From: an uncultured Acetatifactor sp.
GTDB taxonomy: Bacteria; Bacillota; Clostridia; Lachnospirales; Lachnospiraceae
Direction: 5' to 3'
DNA length: 64,000 nt
Assembly (NCBI GenBank): GCA_910584435.1
Contig: CAJUAP010000013.1
Span: 1 to 64,000 of the forward strand
The notes under the pieces were generated by a model, which saw only the letters and a program-made list of their open reading frames with translations, made no database searches and had not been told where the DNA came from. The position numbers were made by a program, and so were the translations under genes. Shown in pieces: positions 17,780-28,400 of this stretch; positions within the stretch are counted from its first letter, which is position 1; every line of letters begins with the position of its first letter.

Positions 17780-19366
17780 CTAAACCACAGCCTCAACAAT
17801 CGTTCTGCCATCTATTTCTATCTTTTGTACTCCGACTTTCTTCTTTTTATTAAAATTAAAGCTTAACATATACCCTATTGACAGATGATAAGCGTCCAGA
17901 TATCCAAGCAACTGCTGCTCACCTCTGTTATTGTACTCATCGCCATGCCAGATTTTCAACTCACAGACATACTGCTCTCCACAATAATCAACAATAACAT
18001 CCGTTCTCTTCATATTCCGGGTTCTGGCCTCCACATAATAATTACCCACACCATTTATAATAGGCTTCAAATATAGCAGGAAGAAACGGCGGCCATTCTC
18101 CTCCAGGAAGCTTTCTTCCGCATCAGAATAAATATCCGTAAAAGATTCCGCAAATCTCTCCAGCACCAATTCCATATTGAGCCTTCCTCCGCAGACAAAG
18201 CGGTTCTTCTCAATGTCAGCGGCCTCATAAATCCTGCTGTCCAGTAATTCTTCGGACAAAAACAGATTATACAGCCTTGTCTCGAAAATACGGTTCGATA
18301 CCACTGCCGTATCCTTTTCATTTTTCATAAAACCAAACATATACCCTATATTGATAATATAATTATCAATGTTATAAGAAAAGCTCTGCCCGTTAAACAA
18401 AATTGCATGTAATGCCTTCTTTAGTTCCGGGAAATCATTCAGCTTCTTCAACATATCATCGAACAATGTATTTGGCTCTATCAACAGCTTTTTGACTGCC
18501 TTTACCACTCCCTCTTGTGTCCATGCAGCCGTTCTATCCTGATTTCCTTCTTCTTCGGATATGACTTCATCCAGCAGTACACATAAACGTGAAACCAGAA
18601 ACGGATAACCGGAAGTGTAATCATAGAGTAATTCTGCTATCCTGCCTATATCCATTCCAGTATGGTTATCCTGCTCATATTCCTCAAGCATTCCTGCTAT
18701 ATCCCTCACGGAAAAACTCATATCCACAGTAATATCAGATGCAATATTCCATGGGCTATTATACTGATGTTCCTCATCTGAACGAAATTTCAACTTTAAA
18801 TTCTTAATATCATATACACCGGCCAAAATAACAGACTGAAACGTCGGCTCTTGCTTTCTTACCTGAAATTTTCTCCGCAGCATTCCTAAAAAAGTAAGAA
18901 AAACCTTATAATTTCCTGCCTGGTCTACTTCATCTATCATCAAAACCACCGGCCTGTCCGCCTGTTCACATAACTCGGAAATAAAATCCGATAAATCATC
19001 CAGCTGAAGGGACTTTTCCTGCATTTGTTTCAGCTCATTTTCTACCCAGTCCGGTAATCCCTCTTTTTTCTGATATCGGACTGACTTGTAAAGCAGTCTG
19101 CATATTCTCCTGCAGAAAGAAGAGGTTGTCTCAAATACCTCATCCTCCATCCCCTCAAAACTGATGGAAAAAACAGCATATCGGTCACACAGCTTTCCTG
19201 CCAATAAATTCAATATAGTTGTCTTTCCATATTGCCTTCCTCTGTTAATCGTAAAATATTTCCCACATTCCACAAATTCTTCCATTTTCTGCAGGCGTTC
19301 CTCCATCCGGACCATGTAATGATCCTCCGGATAACACAATCCTGTTGTATTAAAACACTTTCGCAT
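17780..19366 (-). CDS. AAA-ATPase with C-terminal PD-(D/E)XK nuclease-like domain
   Basis: The 528-residue protein belongs to the AAA-ATPase-like plus nuclease fusions common in gut Firmicutes and Bacteroidetes. The ATPase part has a Walker A-like GRQYGKTT around residue 42 and Walker B VVLMIDEVDQAG, then a winged-helix-like middle with SGYPFLVSRL. The C-terminus shows a PD-(D/E)XK pattern: TDVIVDYCGEQYVCELKIW, with Asp and the E-x-K pair, then GEQQLLGYLDAYHL. The biological role is not established; defence or mobile origin is often proposed. The start at 19366 follows GGGAGGTG; seven upstream codons were excluded. It stands alone and converges with the ABC operon. Confidence 0.75.
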   Translation of the reverse strand: MRKCFNTTGLCYPEDHYMVRMEERLQKMEEFVECGKYFTINRGRQYGKTTILNLLAGKLCDRYAVFSISFEGMEDEVFETTSSFCRRICRLLYKSVRYQKKEGLPDWVENELKQMQEKSLQLDDLSDFISELCEQADRPVVLMIDEVDQAGNYKVFLTFLGMLRRKFQVRKQEPTFQSVILAGVYDIKNLKLKFRSDEEHQYNSPWNIASDITVDMSFSVRDIAGMLEEYEQDNHTGMDIGRIAELLYDYTSGYPFLVSRLCVLLDEVISEEEGNQDRTAAWTQEGVVKAVKKLLIEPNTLFDDMLKKLNDFPELKKALHAILFNGQSFSYNIDNYIINIGYMFGFMKNEKDTAVVSNRIFETRLYNLFLSEELLDSRIYEAADIEKNRFVCGGRLNMELVLERFAESFTDIYSDAEESFLEENGRRFFLLYLKPIINGVGNYYVEARTRNMKRTDVIVDYCGEQYVCELKIWHGDEYNNRGEQQLLGYLDAYHLSIGYMLSFNFNKKKKVGVQKIEIDGRTIVEAVV

Positions 19367-19504
19367 TGTGAAACACCTCCCTTTCAACTTACAGCTCTTA
19401 TAAAACTCCTTACTTGCCTCATTTCTTTCTGACTACATATTAACATGATATCTTCATTCTGTAAACCGGCATTTCTTTCAGAAGACAGCAGCCTTTATCT
19501 ATAA

Positions 19505-19633
19505 ATGAAATGTCACCCAAACGCTGATCTTGCAGACCTGCGTCTGGGTGACAGGATGATTGATCTTGAAATCTATGTGAACACAACGGCGTTCAAGCAG
19601 GTGCAGCAGACAAATGGTATCGCACGTGCTTAG
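19505..19633 (+). CDS. Possible 42-residue peptide or gene remnant
   Basis: An ATG-started frame of 42 residues runs between the AAA gene and hydA, overlapping the hydA stop on the other strand. It contains GDRMIDLEIYVNTTAF and no recognisable domain. No ribosome binding site is visible. The DNA also forms a hairpin (GTCACCCA with TGGGTGAC, 19511-19552) that could serve as a terminator for hydA. Coding is doubtful. Confidence 0.2.
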   Translation: MKCHPNADLADLRLGDRMIDLEIYVNTTAFKQVQQTNGIARA

Positions 19634-21504
19634 AAATAATTATGCGTTTCAAATACCAGTTCATTCACATGCTTGGAGTGAAGCAGTTCATGTGCCTTGC
19701 GGCTGAGGGGCTTTCCAAGGAATTCCTCATATGCCTTCTGCACTTCCGGATTCTCATGGGAATAACGAAGCGGCCTCTCTTCATCCAGGCGGTACAGTTC
19801 CCTGCCGCGCTCCGGCGCCATCTCACAGCCGTCATGAATGGGCTGTCCGCCGCCTCCCACACAGCCGCCGGGACACGCCATGACCTCCACAAAATCATAA
19901 TGAACCTTTCCGGCCGCGATATCCTGCATCAGTCTCTCCGCATTGCCTAAACCGCTGACAGTACAGGTATGTAATGTTTTTCCGCCCAACTCAAAGTCTG
20001 CTTCCCTTCGCCCCAGCATATAGGCTTCTTCCACATCCGGCATCTCACTGCTTTCAACACCGTCAGCGTTTTCTACGCTTCCCTGGGCTGCCTTGATGCC
20101 CGGGGCATCCCCCAGTTCGTATATTCCCTGAGCTGCTTTGATGCCCCTGGTGTCCCTCACCGCGCGGAAAGCATCCGGCGCACAGTTATGTCCTTCCACC
20201 ACCGCATAGGCAGTGCGCAGCGCCGCTTCCATTACGCCGCCGGTAACACCGAAGATGACCCCTGCACCGGTGCTCTCCCCCAAAGGAGAATCAAACTGCT
20301 CTTCCTTCAGGAATTTCGGATTAATATGCTCCGCCCTCATCATACGCGCCAGTTCTCTGGTTGTCAGCACAATATCCACATCCTGCCCCACCCCCGCGCT
20401 TCTCATATAAGACAGCGCTGCCTCACGCTTCTTAGAGACACAGGGCATAATGGAAATGCTGCAGATATTATGAGGGTCAATTCCCTTCTTCTGGGCAAAA
20501 TAGGTCTTCGCCATAGCGCCGAACATCTGCTGAGGAGACTTGGCCGTAGACAAATTGCGCAGATATTTCGGATACCGTTTCGAGACAAAACTCACCCATC
20601 CGGGACAGCAGGACGTGAACATGGGCCATGCGTATTTTCCGGGATTTCCAAGCCTCTCCAACAGCTCGTTCCCCTCTTCCATAATCGTCAGATCCGCTGC
20701 AAAATTAGTATCAAACACATAATCAAATCCCATACGCTTTAAGGCCGCAACCATTTTACCTTCCGTAAAGTCCTCCGGCGCAAGTCCCAAATCCTCACCC
20801 CATGCAGTACGCACTGCCGGCGCCACCTGCACCACCGTAATCTTACCGGTATCCGCCAATGCATCGAACACCTTGGGAATATCATATCTCTCCCTCAGGG
20901 CACCGGTGGGGCAATGGGTAATGCACTGACCGCACAGCGTACAGTCACTGGTGTCAATCGTCTTATTACCGGCCACATCTACCGTGGTACGGGAACCTGT
21001 GTTCTGCACATCCCATACACGCATATCCTGCACCTTATCACAGATCTGCACACAGCGCATACATTTGATACATTTCCTGGAATCACGGATCAAAGGGAAT
21101 TTGTCATCCCATGGCAGCCGGGGCACTTCCTCCTTAAAGGGAACCTCTAAAATCCCCAGATCATTGGATATTTTCTGCAGATTACAATTGCCGCTTCTGG
21201 CACAGGTAGCACAGTGGCAGTCATGCTGGGACAGAATCAGCTCAACATTGCTGCGCCGCACTCTTCTCACTTTGGGAGAATTGGTATAAATCACCATTCC
21301 TTCTTCCACAGGGCTGTTGCAGGCAGTGATCAGCTTTTCTTTGCCTTGCATTTCCACCACACAGACCTTGCAGGCGCTGATTTCATTGATACCTTCCAGG
21401 AAGCATAAATGCGGAATCTCAATCCCTATCCGGGCCGCCGCTTTCATAACTGTAGTGCCTTCCGGAACCGATACGGCCAAGCCGTCTATCACAAGATTTA
21501 CCAT
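19630..21504 (-). CDS. hydA: [FeFe] hydrogenase, NuoG-like N-terminus
   Basis: This 624-residue hydrogenase reversibly reduces protons to H2. Its order is a plant-type [2Fe-2S] domain with Cys in HLCF, SACKVC and TACNS; a His-Cys3 cluster region (HDCHCATCARSGNCNLQ); two [4Fe-4S] motifs (CIKCMRCVQIC and CTLCGQCITHCPTGA); and the H-cluster domain with TSCCPGW, MPCVSKKREA and ACPGGCVGGGGQP. The small-subunit-like tail ends near RKAHELLHS. Between the second and third H-cluster motifs lies a low-complexity insertion with GIKAAQG twice. Its ATG overlaps the end of the flavoprotein gene by seven bases, so the pair is coupled. Pairing with a GltD-like partner fits the group called glutamate synthase-linked (A2) in hydrogenase classification. 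Confidence 0.9.
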   Translation of the reverse strand: MVNLVIDGLAVSVPEGTTVMKAAARIGIEIPHLCFLEGINEISACKVCVVEMQGKEKLITACNSPVEEGMVIYTNSPKVRRVRRSNVELILSQHDCHCATCARSGNCNLQKISNDLGILEVPFKEEVPRLPWDDKFPLIRDSRKCIKCMRCVQICDKVQDMRVWDVQNTGSRTTVDVAGNKTIDTSDCTLCGQCITHCPTGALRERYDIPKVFDALADTGKITVVQVAPAVRTAWGEDLGLAPEDFTEGKMVAALKRMGFDYVFDTNFAADLTIMEEGNELLERLGNPGKYAWPMFTSCCPGWVSFVSKRYPKYLRNLSTAKSPQQMFGAMAKTYFAQKKGIDPHNICSISIMPCVSKKREAALSYMRSAGVGQDVDIVLTTRELARMMRAEHINPKFLKEEQFDSPLGESTGAGVIFGVTGGVMEAALRTAYAVVEGHNCAPDAFRAVRDTRGIKAAQGIYELGDAPGIKAAQGSVENADGVESSEMPDVEEAYMLGRREADFELGGKTLHTCTVSGLGNAERLMQDIAAGKVHYDFVEVMACPGGCVGGGGQPIHDGCEMAPERGRELYRLDEERPLRYSHENPEVQKAYEEFLGKPLSRKAHELLHSKHVNELVFETHNYF

Positions 21505-23348
21505 ATTGCAGCACGTCCTCCTTTCAGACTTCCATAGCCATATTTATCACAACGCAGACACCTGCCAGCCTCCTGGCATGCTTCCTGTTTCGTCATACCG
21601 CACTCAAAAGCATCAAAATTCTTCTTCCGCACCCCTGCTTCCTCTTCGGACAGCTGTATCCGTCCGCAGGGCTCCTTATCCTCATATCTCACAGGCGGAA
21701 TCTCCACGTCGCAGGGAATCACATGATGGAATCCCAGATATTCGTCAATATTAGCCGCTGCCACTTTACCGGAGGCAATGGCACGTATCACAGTCGCCGG
21801 TCCTGTCACACAGTCGCCTCCCGCGAATACGCCTCTCACATCTTCCACCTCGCTGTCGTTAAGCGCCGCAATGGTTCCACGCTTCACAGACAGTCCTGCC
21901 TCTTCAAAATCACGGATTTCAATGCCCTGTCCAATGGCAACTACAACAATATCACAGGGAATTCTCATCAGAGGAACATCCGCCTGAATGGGCCTCGCCC
22001 TGCCCCATGCGTCAATGGGCCCGATAATCTGAGGCTCTACCCAAAGTGCAGTCACATTCCCGTTTCCGTCCGCTTCTATCTTGTGAGGCGCTTTCAGACT
22101 GTAAAGCTCCGCACCCTCCGCAATGGCTCCCTCTACTTCCTCCGGCAGCGCCGTCATATCATCCTGCCGCCTCCTGTATGCGATGCCCACTTTCTTCGCA
22201 CCCAGGCGTATTGCAGAACGCGTACAGTCCATGGCCACATTGCCGCCGCCTACCACCACAACCGTCTTATCCTTGAAATCAGGCATCTCATCATCCCCGA
22301 TATGGCGCAGCATTTCCACCGCCGAAATCACGCCATGGGAATCTTCTCCTTCAATGCCGATTTTCTTGTCCGTATGCGCCCCAATGGCCACATACACCGC
22401 ATCATATTCCTTCTGCAGCTGCCCGAAGGGAATCTCGCCTTCTCCGTTGCCGATACGGGTATTCAAATGCACTTCCACTCCTGTGGACAGAATGGTATCA
22501 ATATCCTCCTGCAGACGCTCTCTCGGAAAACGGTAACTGGGAATCCCGTAACGCAGCATACCGCCTAACTTACCCTTCTCTTCAAATACCACCGCATGAT
22601 GCCCCATCAGTTCCAGATAATACGCTGCAGAAAGCCCCCCCGGACCGCCGCCCACAATGGCAACCCGCTTCCCTGTACTCTCCGCCTTCTCCGGCACCGG
22701 AACCGTATTGGCTCTGGCATTATCCACTGCCATACGCTTCAGCCCCCTGATATTCACGGAGCTGTCAATCATATTCCTGCGGCATCTGGCCTCACAGGGA
22801 TGCTCGCAAATCAGTGCACAAGCAGTCGGAAACGGATTATCCTTGCGAATCAGCTTTACCGCATCCTCGTATCTTTCCTCTCTCACCAGTGCTATGTATC
22901 CTGGAATGTCCACCCCTGCCGGACACAGCGCCACACAGGGCACCGGCTGCGTAATATGGCAGGAACATTTTCCATGTTCAATGTGATGCTGATAGTCCTT
23001 CATAAATCCTTCCATACCTGCCAGCACCATATGAGCAGCCTCATAACCGATGGCACAATCCGCGGAATCCATAATGCTGGATGCAGTCTCCCGAATCAAG
23101 TCCAGTGTCTTCAGGCTGCCCCTTCCCTCCAGCACATCTTCCAGGAGATTCTGAAGCTGCCCCAGACCAATACGGCAGGGCGCACATTTTCCACAGGTCT
23201 GCGCATGACAGAGCTTTAAAAAGGAGAGCTGCAGATCCACAGGACAGAGCCCGGGCGGACTGGCAATAATACGTCTCTCCAGATCCTTATACAGACGCTC
23301 CACAGTCAGCTGCGCCTGATTCGGTGTTGCAATTTTCAAACGACTCAT
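21498..23348 (-). CDS. NuoF C-terminal domain fused to GltD-like NAD(P)H flavoprotein
   Basis: The 616-residue protein begins with the Fe-S tail domain of NuoF/HydB proteins (residues about 20-125: CHAQTCGKCAPCRIGLGQL and a later DCAIGYEA), lacking the NuoF FMN domain. It then joins a complete glutamate-synthase small-subunit-like module: an N-terminal Fe-S region (CVALCPAGVDIPGY, CEHPCEARCRR), an FAD site (VAIVGGGPGGLSAAYY), an NAD(P)H site (VVVVGGGNVAMDC) and GVFAGGDCVTGP. A further CLRCDKYG motif closes it. It would pass electrons between NAD(P)H, FAD and Fe-S clusters to or from the hydrogenase next door. GGGAGGT precedes the ATG. Confidence 0.85.
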   Translation of the reverse strand: MSRLKIATPNQAQLTVERLYKDLERRIIASPPGLCPVDLQLSFLKLCHAQTCGKCAPCRIGLGQLQNLLEDVLEGRGSLKTLDLIRETASSIMDSADCAIGYEAAHMVLAGMEGFMKDYQHHIEHGKCSCHITQPVPCVALCPAGVDIPGYIALVREERYEDAVKLIRKDNPFPTACALICEHPCEARCRRNMIDSSVNIRGLKRMAVDNARANTVPVPEKAESTGKRVAIVGGGPGGLSAAYYLELMGHHAVVFEEKGKLGGMLRYGIPSYRFPRERLQEDIDTILSTGVEVHLNTRIGNGEGEIPFGQLQKEYDAVYVAIGAHTDKKIGIEGEDSHGVISAVEMLRHIGDDEMPDFKDKTVVVVGGGNVAMDCTRSAIRLGAKKVGIAYRRRQDDMTALPEEVEGAIAEGAELYSLKAPHKIEADGNGNVTALWVEPQIIGPIDAWGRARPIQADVPLMRIPCDIVVVAIGQGIEIRDFEEAGLSVKRGTIAALNDSEVEDVRGVFAGGDCVTGPATVIRAIASGKVAAANIDEYLGFHHVIPCDVEIPPVRYEDKEPCGRIQLSEEEAGVRKKNFDAFECGMTKQEACQEAGRCLRCDKYGYGSLKGGRAAIW

Positions 23349-23402
23349 AGTAACCTCCCATTTTTATGGTAAAACCGTTCCTTACCTTTTTACATTATAT
23401 TA

Positions 23403-23431
23403 AGTGTACCTAAAAACAGGAGAAATTTCAA
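23403..23431 (-). promoter_or_regulatory. Candidate promoter for the hydrogenase operon
   Basis: On the minus strand TTGAAA and TACACT are 17 bases apart, about 55 bases upstream of the flavoprotein start. An alternative TATAAT-like box lies slightly downstream. Confidence 0.4.
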
Positions 23432-23491
23432 CATAATTATTCAAATTCCCTTAGAATCTTATCATCTTTTGGTAACAGTTCAGACACCCCT

Positions 23492-25399
23492 TTACAAAAA
23501 AGACAGCTTAACAGCCTGCAGAATTTTTCTGCCGCAGCTCCCGTCCAAAGTCGCCAGCCAGACCGGATATGCCCCTTGGCAGCCTGTCAATTCCTCTTTC
23601 CTGGCAGTCTGCAGAAAATGGAAGAAATCTTCCACACTGCTTTTATCGTTTTCATACCATTCATGATTCAAATTGCCTCTCTGAAACCGCTCCGCCCTCA
23701 TAGCTGCCAGACAGTCCTCCCCTATTGTCAGAGAACATTCCGCTTCCGCATTTTCTTTATCCTGCATCCTATGATCAAAAACTTTCCGCATCCTGCCGGT
23801 TCCTATCTGGTAAATAAATATTCCTTTCGCATGCTCAGGATATACCCACACACTGTCTTCCTTCAGCTCCATGCCCCGGTAAGCTCTTCCCCGGACGAAT
23901 TCCCTGCCGGGAATGCGGACTAGCAGCTTCACCCTGCCGGATGACTTATCCCTTTCCACAATCCAGCCAGGCTGATCCAATACATAATATTCCGTTTCTC
24001 CCATTTGGCAGAAGCCGCTGACCAGAAAAGTATCTGCCGCCTTTTTATTGTCGGGCTTGTCGGGCATCTGCAGATTAATGTAGAATCTTGGCTTACCTGC
24101 AATTCCAAACATATGAATCATAGAGGATGCCGTTTCTCCCAGATAGGCATCACAAAGCGCCACCGTTACTCCCACATCCCGCGTCCGGTCTAAGACCCCG
24201 GCCTTTTCCTTCAGGAATCTGTCTTCCAGTTCTGCCAGCCTGGCCGCATACGTTTCCCCCATGGTCTGTGCAGTTGCGTGAAGAAGAGGATGGGGCCGCC
24301 AAACCAATGTAATTCCATTCATCTGTTTCGCCATGTCAATCAGGTATTCTATCTTGTCCAAAAACCTTTCCCGCTGCTTCATAAACAGAGAAATACTGGT
24401 ATTGAGCATTACAACTCTGTCTCCTCCAAAGTCCCTGCCATTCTTAAGCTGCTCCTTCCAGGCTTCGGGAATGGCAGGTTTTTCCTTTTCCATGCGCAGA
24501 ATTCTATCCGCAATCGGGCTGCCAAACGGAAGAAATTTTTCCCTTGGTATCTGCTCGGAATAAGACGCAATCATTTTCTCGCACTGCGTTACAATATAAT
24601 CCATATTTTCATAGGAGGGCAGGTACCTGTGAGTCACAAACACAGCTTCCCCGGTCACATAATAAGGGCAGTAAATCAGCCTGTCCGTGTTCTTTTTCAA
24701 TTCTGCAGAATAGTACTGGGGCAGTACTGTGGTAACAACATTGTTATCATCAAAAGGATTATGGATATAAACTGCCTCCGGATGTATCTGTTCCAAAGAA
24801 AACTCGCTGTAAATTGTAACAGGCACCTCAGGCGGAAAATCTCCTCCTTCATAATGCGCGGCAGTAATCTCACCGTCCTTCAGATCCATGTAAGGTATGG
24901 GCACCACAAAAGGCACCCAGTCCGGGTCCTCACATGCTGCCTGCCAGACACTCTCCATACAGTCCCACATAGATGCTTTGTAGGGCATGAATACAATAAC
25001 CAGTTGTTCGGGAAGCTCCCGTATCCCCTGTCTTACCCTGTCCAAAACATTCCATGCTTCAGCCAATATCCCAAGTTTCTCTTCTGTTTCTTCTGCCTGA
25101 AGCAGTTTCCACAAGAGCTCACAATATAATTCCAGCAAGCCAATTAATTCTGCCGCCGGACAGCCGGATACTCCTGACACTGCCGACTGGCTGCCGGAAC
25201 TTTCACCAGCCTCACTCCCGGCATCCCCCTCGGAAGACTCTATTTTATTTCCAATTGCTACAGCGGCATCCTGCACATCTGCCAGAATATTCATCAATTC
25301 CGCCTCATCCTTCTGCAGAATTGATGTTTCTACTGCCTGTTTTGCTTCCGTCAATGTGTCCAATAATTCATTGATTTGTTTCTTTATATATTTCAGCAT
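23492..25399 (-). CDS. CDP-glycerol glycerophosphotransferase-like protein
   Basis: The 635-residue protein has a coiled N-terminal region and a low-complexity Ser/Gly stretch (about residues 55-75), then a two-lobed region resembling CDP-glycerol:polyglycerophosphate transferases. Supporting segments are VIVFMPYKASMWDCMESV, AVYIHNPFDDNNVVTTV, LIYCPYYV, a GSPIAD turn, LVWRPHPLLHATAQ (like the family's R-x-HP motif) and an ALCDAYLGETASSMIHMF segment matching the acceptor-side D-x3-S pattern. A C-terminal extension of about 150 residues is unlike the family. It lies 48 bases downstream of a protein carrying a CDP-glycerol-forming domain, which supports use of CDP-glycerol. No membrane helix is seen. 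The acceptor is unknown. Confidence 0.6.
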   Translation of the reverse strand: MLKYIKKQINELLDTLTEAKQAVETSILQKDEAELMNILADVQDAAVAIGNKIESSEGDAGSEAGESSGSQSAVSGVSGCPAAELIGLLELYCELLWKLLQAEETEEKLGILAEAWNVLDRVRQGIRELPEQLVIVFMPYKASMWDCMESVWQAACEDPDWVPFVVPIPYMDLKDGEITAAHYEGGDFPPEVPVTIYSEFSLEQIHPEAVYIHNPFDDNNVVTTVLPQYYSAELKKNTDRLIYCPYYVTGEAVFVTHRYLPSYENMDYIVTQCEKMIASYSEQIPREKFLPFGSPIADRILRMEKEKPAIPEAWKEQLKNGRDFGGDRVVMLNTSISLFMKQRERFLDKIEYLIDMAKQMNGITLVWRPHPLLHATAQTMGETYAARLAELEDRFLKEKAGVLDRTRDVGVTVALCDAYLGETASSMIHMFGIAGKPRFYINLQMPDKPDNKKAADTFLVSGFCQMGETEYYVLDQPGWIVERDKSSGRVKLLVRIPGREFVRGRAYRGMELKEDSVWVYPEHAKGIFIYQIGTGRMRKVFDHRMQDKENAEAECSLTIGEDCLAAMRAERFQRGNLNHEWYENDKSSVEDFFHFLQTARKEELTGCQGAYPVWLATLDGSCGRKILQAVKLSFL

Positions 25400-25447
25400 A
25401 ATCCGCCTTCCTTCCCCATAGCCTTCTTCTCAAGGCTCAGGCTCTTC

Positions 25448-28400
25448 TCAGAGATATTCTTCCGGCACATTGGTAATAAAGTCCGTAATCCCTTTCTGCT
25501 TCAAATCGCAAAGGTTGAATACAAAATACTGCTTTGCCTGACCATAGAATGGTTCCCGGCTGTTCCAGGCACGTATTGTCAACAGTGGAGCAGCTCCGCC
25601 CCAAGACACATTCTGCTTCATTTCTCTCTCCACCCCATCACCCCAGACTACATCTTTTTCCATTATGCTGTCCACATTCGGATGCAGGGCATCTGCCCTT
25701 ACCTCTGCCGCCAATTCAAGGCAGTCCATGATATCCGTCTGCAGAATTCCCGTTTCTACGGTATTGTCCAGCATCTTCAGCTTTTTCAGAGACTCCCCGT
25801 TAAAAGAAGAATATATCACATATGCTCCCATCTCATATTGCTTCACCAGATCCAGAATCTTCTCTTCCATCCCCTCATAAGGCACTCTGCTGTTCTTTAA
25901 CTCAATATTGATCCGCAGCCCCCGTTCCACAGCATAAGGCTTCACCAATTCCAGTACCTCCGCCATGGTCGGAATCATCGGCATGGTCAGATTCCCACCC
26001 GGTTCTTCCCCATGTTCAGTCCCTTCAGCACAACATGCACCCGCACAATGACCCTCTCCTGCACCATGTTCCTGCTCCCAGTCCTTAAAATGCATCTCTC
26101 TCAATTCTGCAAGCGTATAATCCCTAAGATTCCCTGATGCATCCATAAGCCTGTCCACAGTCTCATCATGGAACACCACAAGCTGCCCGTCCCTGGTGAG
26201 CTGAATATCCAATTCAATTCCGGCAATTCCCGGCAGTCCACAGGCTGCCCTGAATGAAGGCAGGGTATTCTCAGGATATTGATAACTGCAGCCTCTGTGT
26301 GCCCAGATTCTTACCCCGGCAGATTGGTTCTTCTGCTGTAACGCCCTTCTCTCATCTGCCCGTTTCGCAAGAAACTGCTCCACCACATCCGCCATGGCTA
26401 TGGATTCCTCTTCCGTCAGCTTAAAAGCATATCCCCCATACCCGTTAATATGAGAGACAAAATCTCCAATTTCATAGCGCAGGCCGTCCCCCACGAACTT
26501 CGGCGTATAAGTTTCAATCTGATTCGGGTTCTCATACCGCACCTGGAATTTCCTTGTCAGCCACCAGGGGGATTCCGCCAGTATATAGCCCTTCGTACCT
26601 GATATCAACAGCTGTCCCTCTGATTTTACACCGATTCCCGTCTTGGAAGTGGCAAACCCGTCCTCATAATGGAACTGAATCTTAGAATAGAGATCCACTC
26701 CGTTTTCTGCCTGAATGCTGTTGATTTCCACGCATTTATAATTTGTTCCCAGCAATTTGAAAATGGGCAATACGGTATAGCTGCCGAATTCCATAAAGGC
26801 GCCGCCATATCTGACATCCACCATTTCCCTCAGGTTCGGCGCTGTCAGTCTTGAAAAACATGCCTCCACATCCCTGATTTCTCCGATTCTTCCGCTCTTG
26901 GCTATGTTGATGATCTGTGCAAATCCAGGACAGTATGCGGTCTTAATCCCCTCCGTCATCACACACTGTTTCTCCCTGGCCAGCGCAAACAGTTCTTCCG
27001 CCTGGGAACGGGTAAGCGCCATGGGTTTCTCACACAGAACATGCTTTCCTGCAAGCAGCGCCTTTTTTGCATAATCATAATGTGTCTCATGCGGGCTGGC
27101 AATGTAAATGGCATCCACTGCCTCCAGAAATTCCTCAAAGGAATCGCCATAGCCCTGCAATGCATACTCCGCTGCAAATTTCTCCGCGCTTTCCTTATGA
27201 GGGTTATAGACGCACTGCACATCCAGCCCGCTGACATATTTTGCTTCCGACAGAAAACGCGGCGCAATACGCCCTGTTCCCACTATCCCCATGCGGATAA
27301 TAGGAAATTTGCCTTTCCTGAGCATAGTGGAAGATATCCCCGGTGTTCTTTCCAGATAGATGACCTGACAATATGATTTCAGATAGTCAAACATTCCCCG
27401 CCAATCCGATCCCAGCGTAAATATATCCACATTGTACTTCTGAATGTCTTCTATCTTCTGCCCCTCATGATCTTCAATGATAATTTCATCCACAAAACCG
27501 GTTTTCCGCACATTTTCAATCCGCTCCAGAAGCGAGTCCACAATATTGAGTTTGCCTCTCTGTTCGTCATAATGCTCCGTGGTAACTCCCACAATCAAAT
27601 AATCCCCCAATGCCTTTGCACGCTTTAAGAGATTATAATGTCCTTCATGGAACAAATCGAATGTTCCATAAGTAATAACTTTTTTCATCGGCACTTCCAT
27701 TCTCCAATCTTTTTCTGTTATTTTCACAATATGACGATCCACTCCGGCACCGAAACGGATCAAATCCATGGTTCCTCTTCCCGGCGATAGCAGACACACA
27801 TCCCACAAATCCTGTGAAACCGTATGCAGTTTCCTCTCATACGCCACCGCTCCCACAGGCTTCTTATCCGTGAAATATTCACATTTATTACATCCGATCC
27901 CTATAATAGGAAATCCTTCCTCATAATCAATCTGGTCCCCATGGTTATGTCCATGGATGAACCCGATGAGACCGCCGGTCCGGGCCTGATACTCTTGTAA
28001 TATCCGAAGCAGTCTCCGGCTTCCTCGGATGACATCACTCCAATAATGCAGCCGCGGTGCGGGCGGCACATGGCTGCATACCAATACCTGCCAATCCGAT
28101 GGCGTCCGGCTAAGAAGCTCTTCCAGCCAATTCAGTTCCTCATCATGAAACCCATAGCGCACTCTTTCCTTCGGATCAAAGGAATCCAGAAAAATCAGAC
28201 GCAGATGCCATGCTGCGGATTGCTGCTCCCCGGACGCTTCATTGGTCAGAACTACCTGGTAATAAGAGTGCTCTTCCTCCGGCAGATAAAGCCTGCGTAT
28301 TTCTTCCTTTGAAAAGCGTTCCGGATTCCCGCGAAAATAATTGGAATCATGATTTCCCAGCACATAGTAAAGGGGGGCGCCGATGCCGCGGAGGTCTTCC

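Noticed and set aside
19642..22568. Several long plus-strand frames opposite the hydrogenase operon
   Set aside because: All lie antisense to clearly identified genes and show biased shadow composition.
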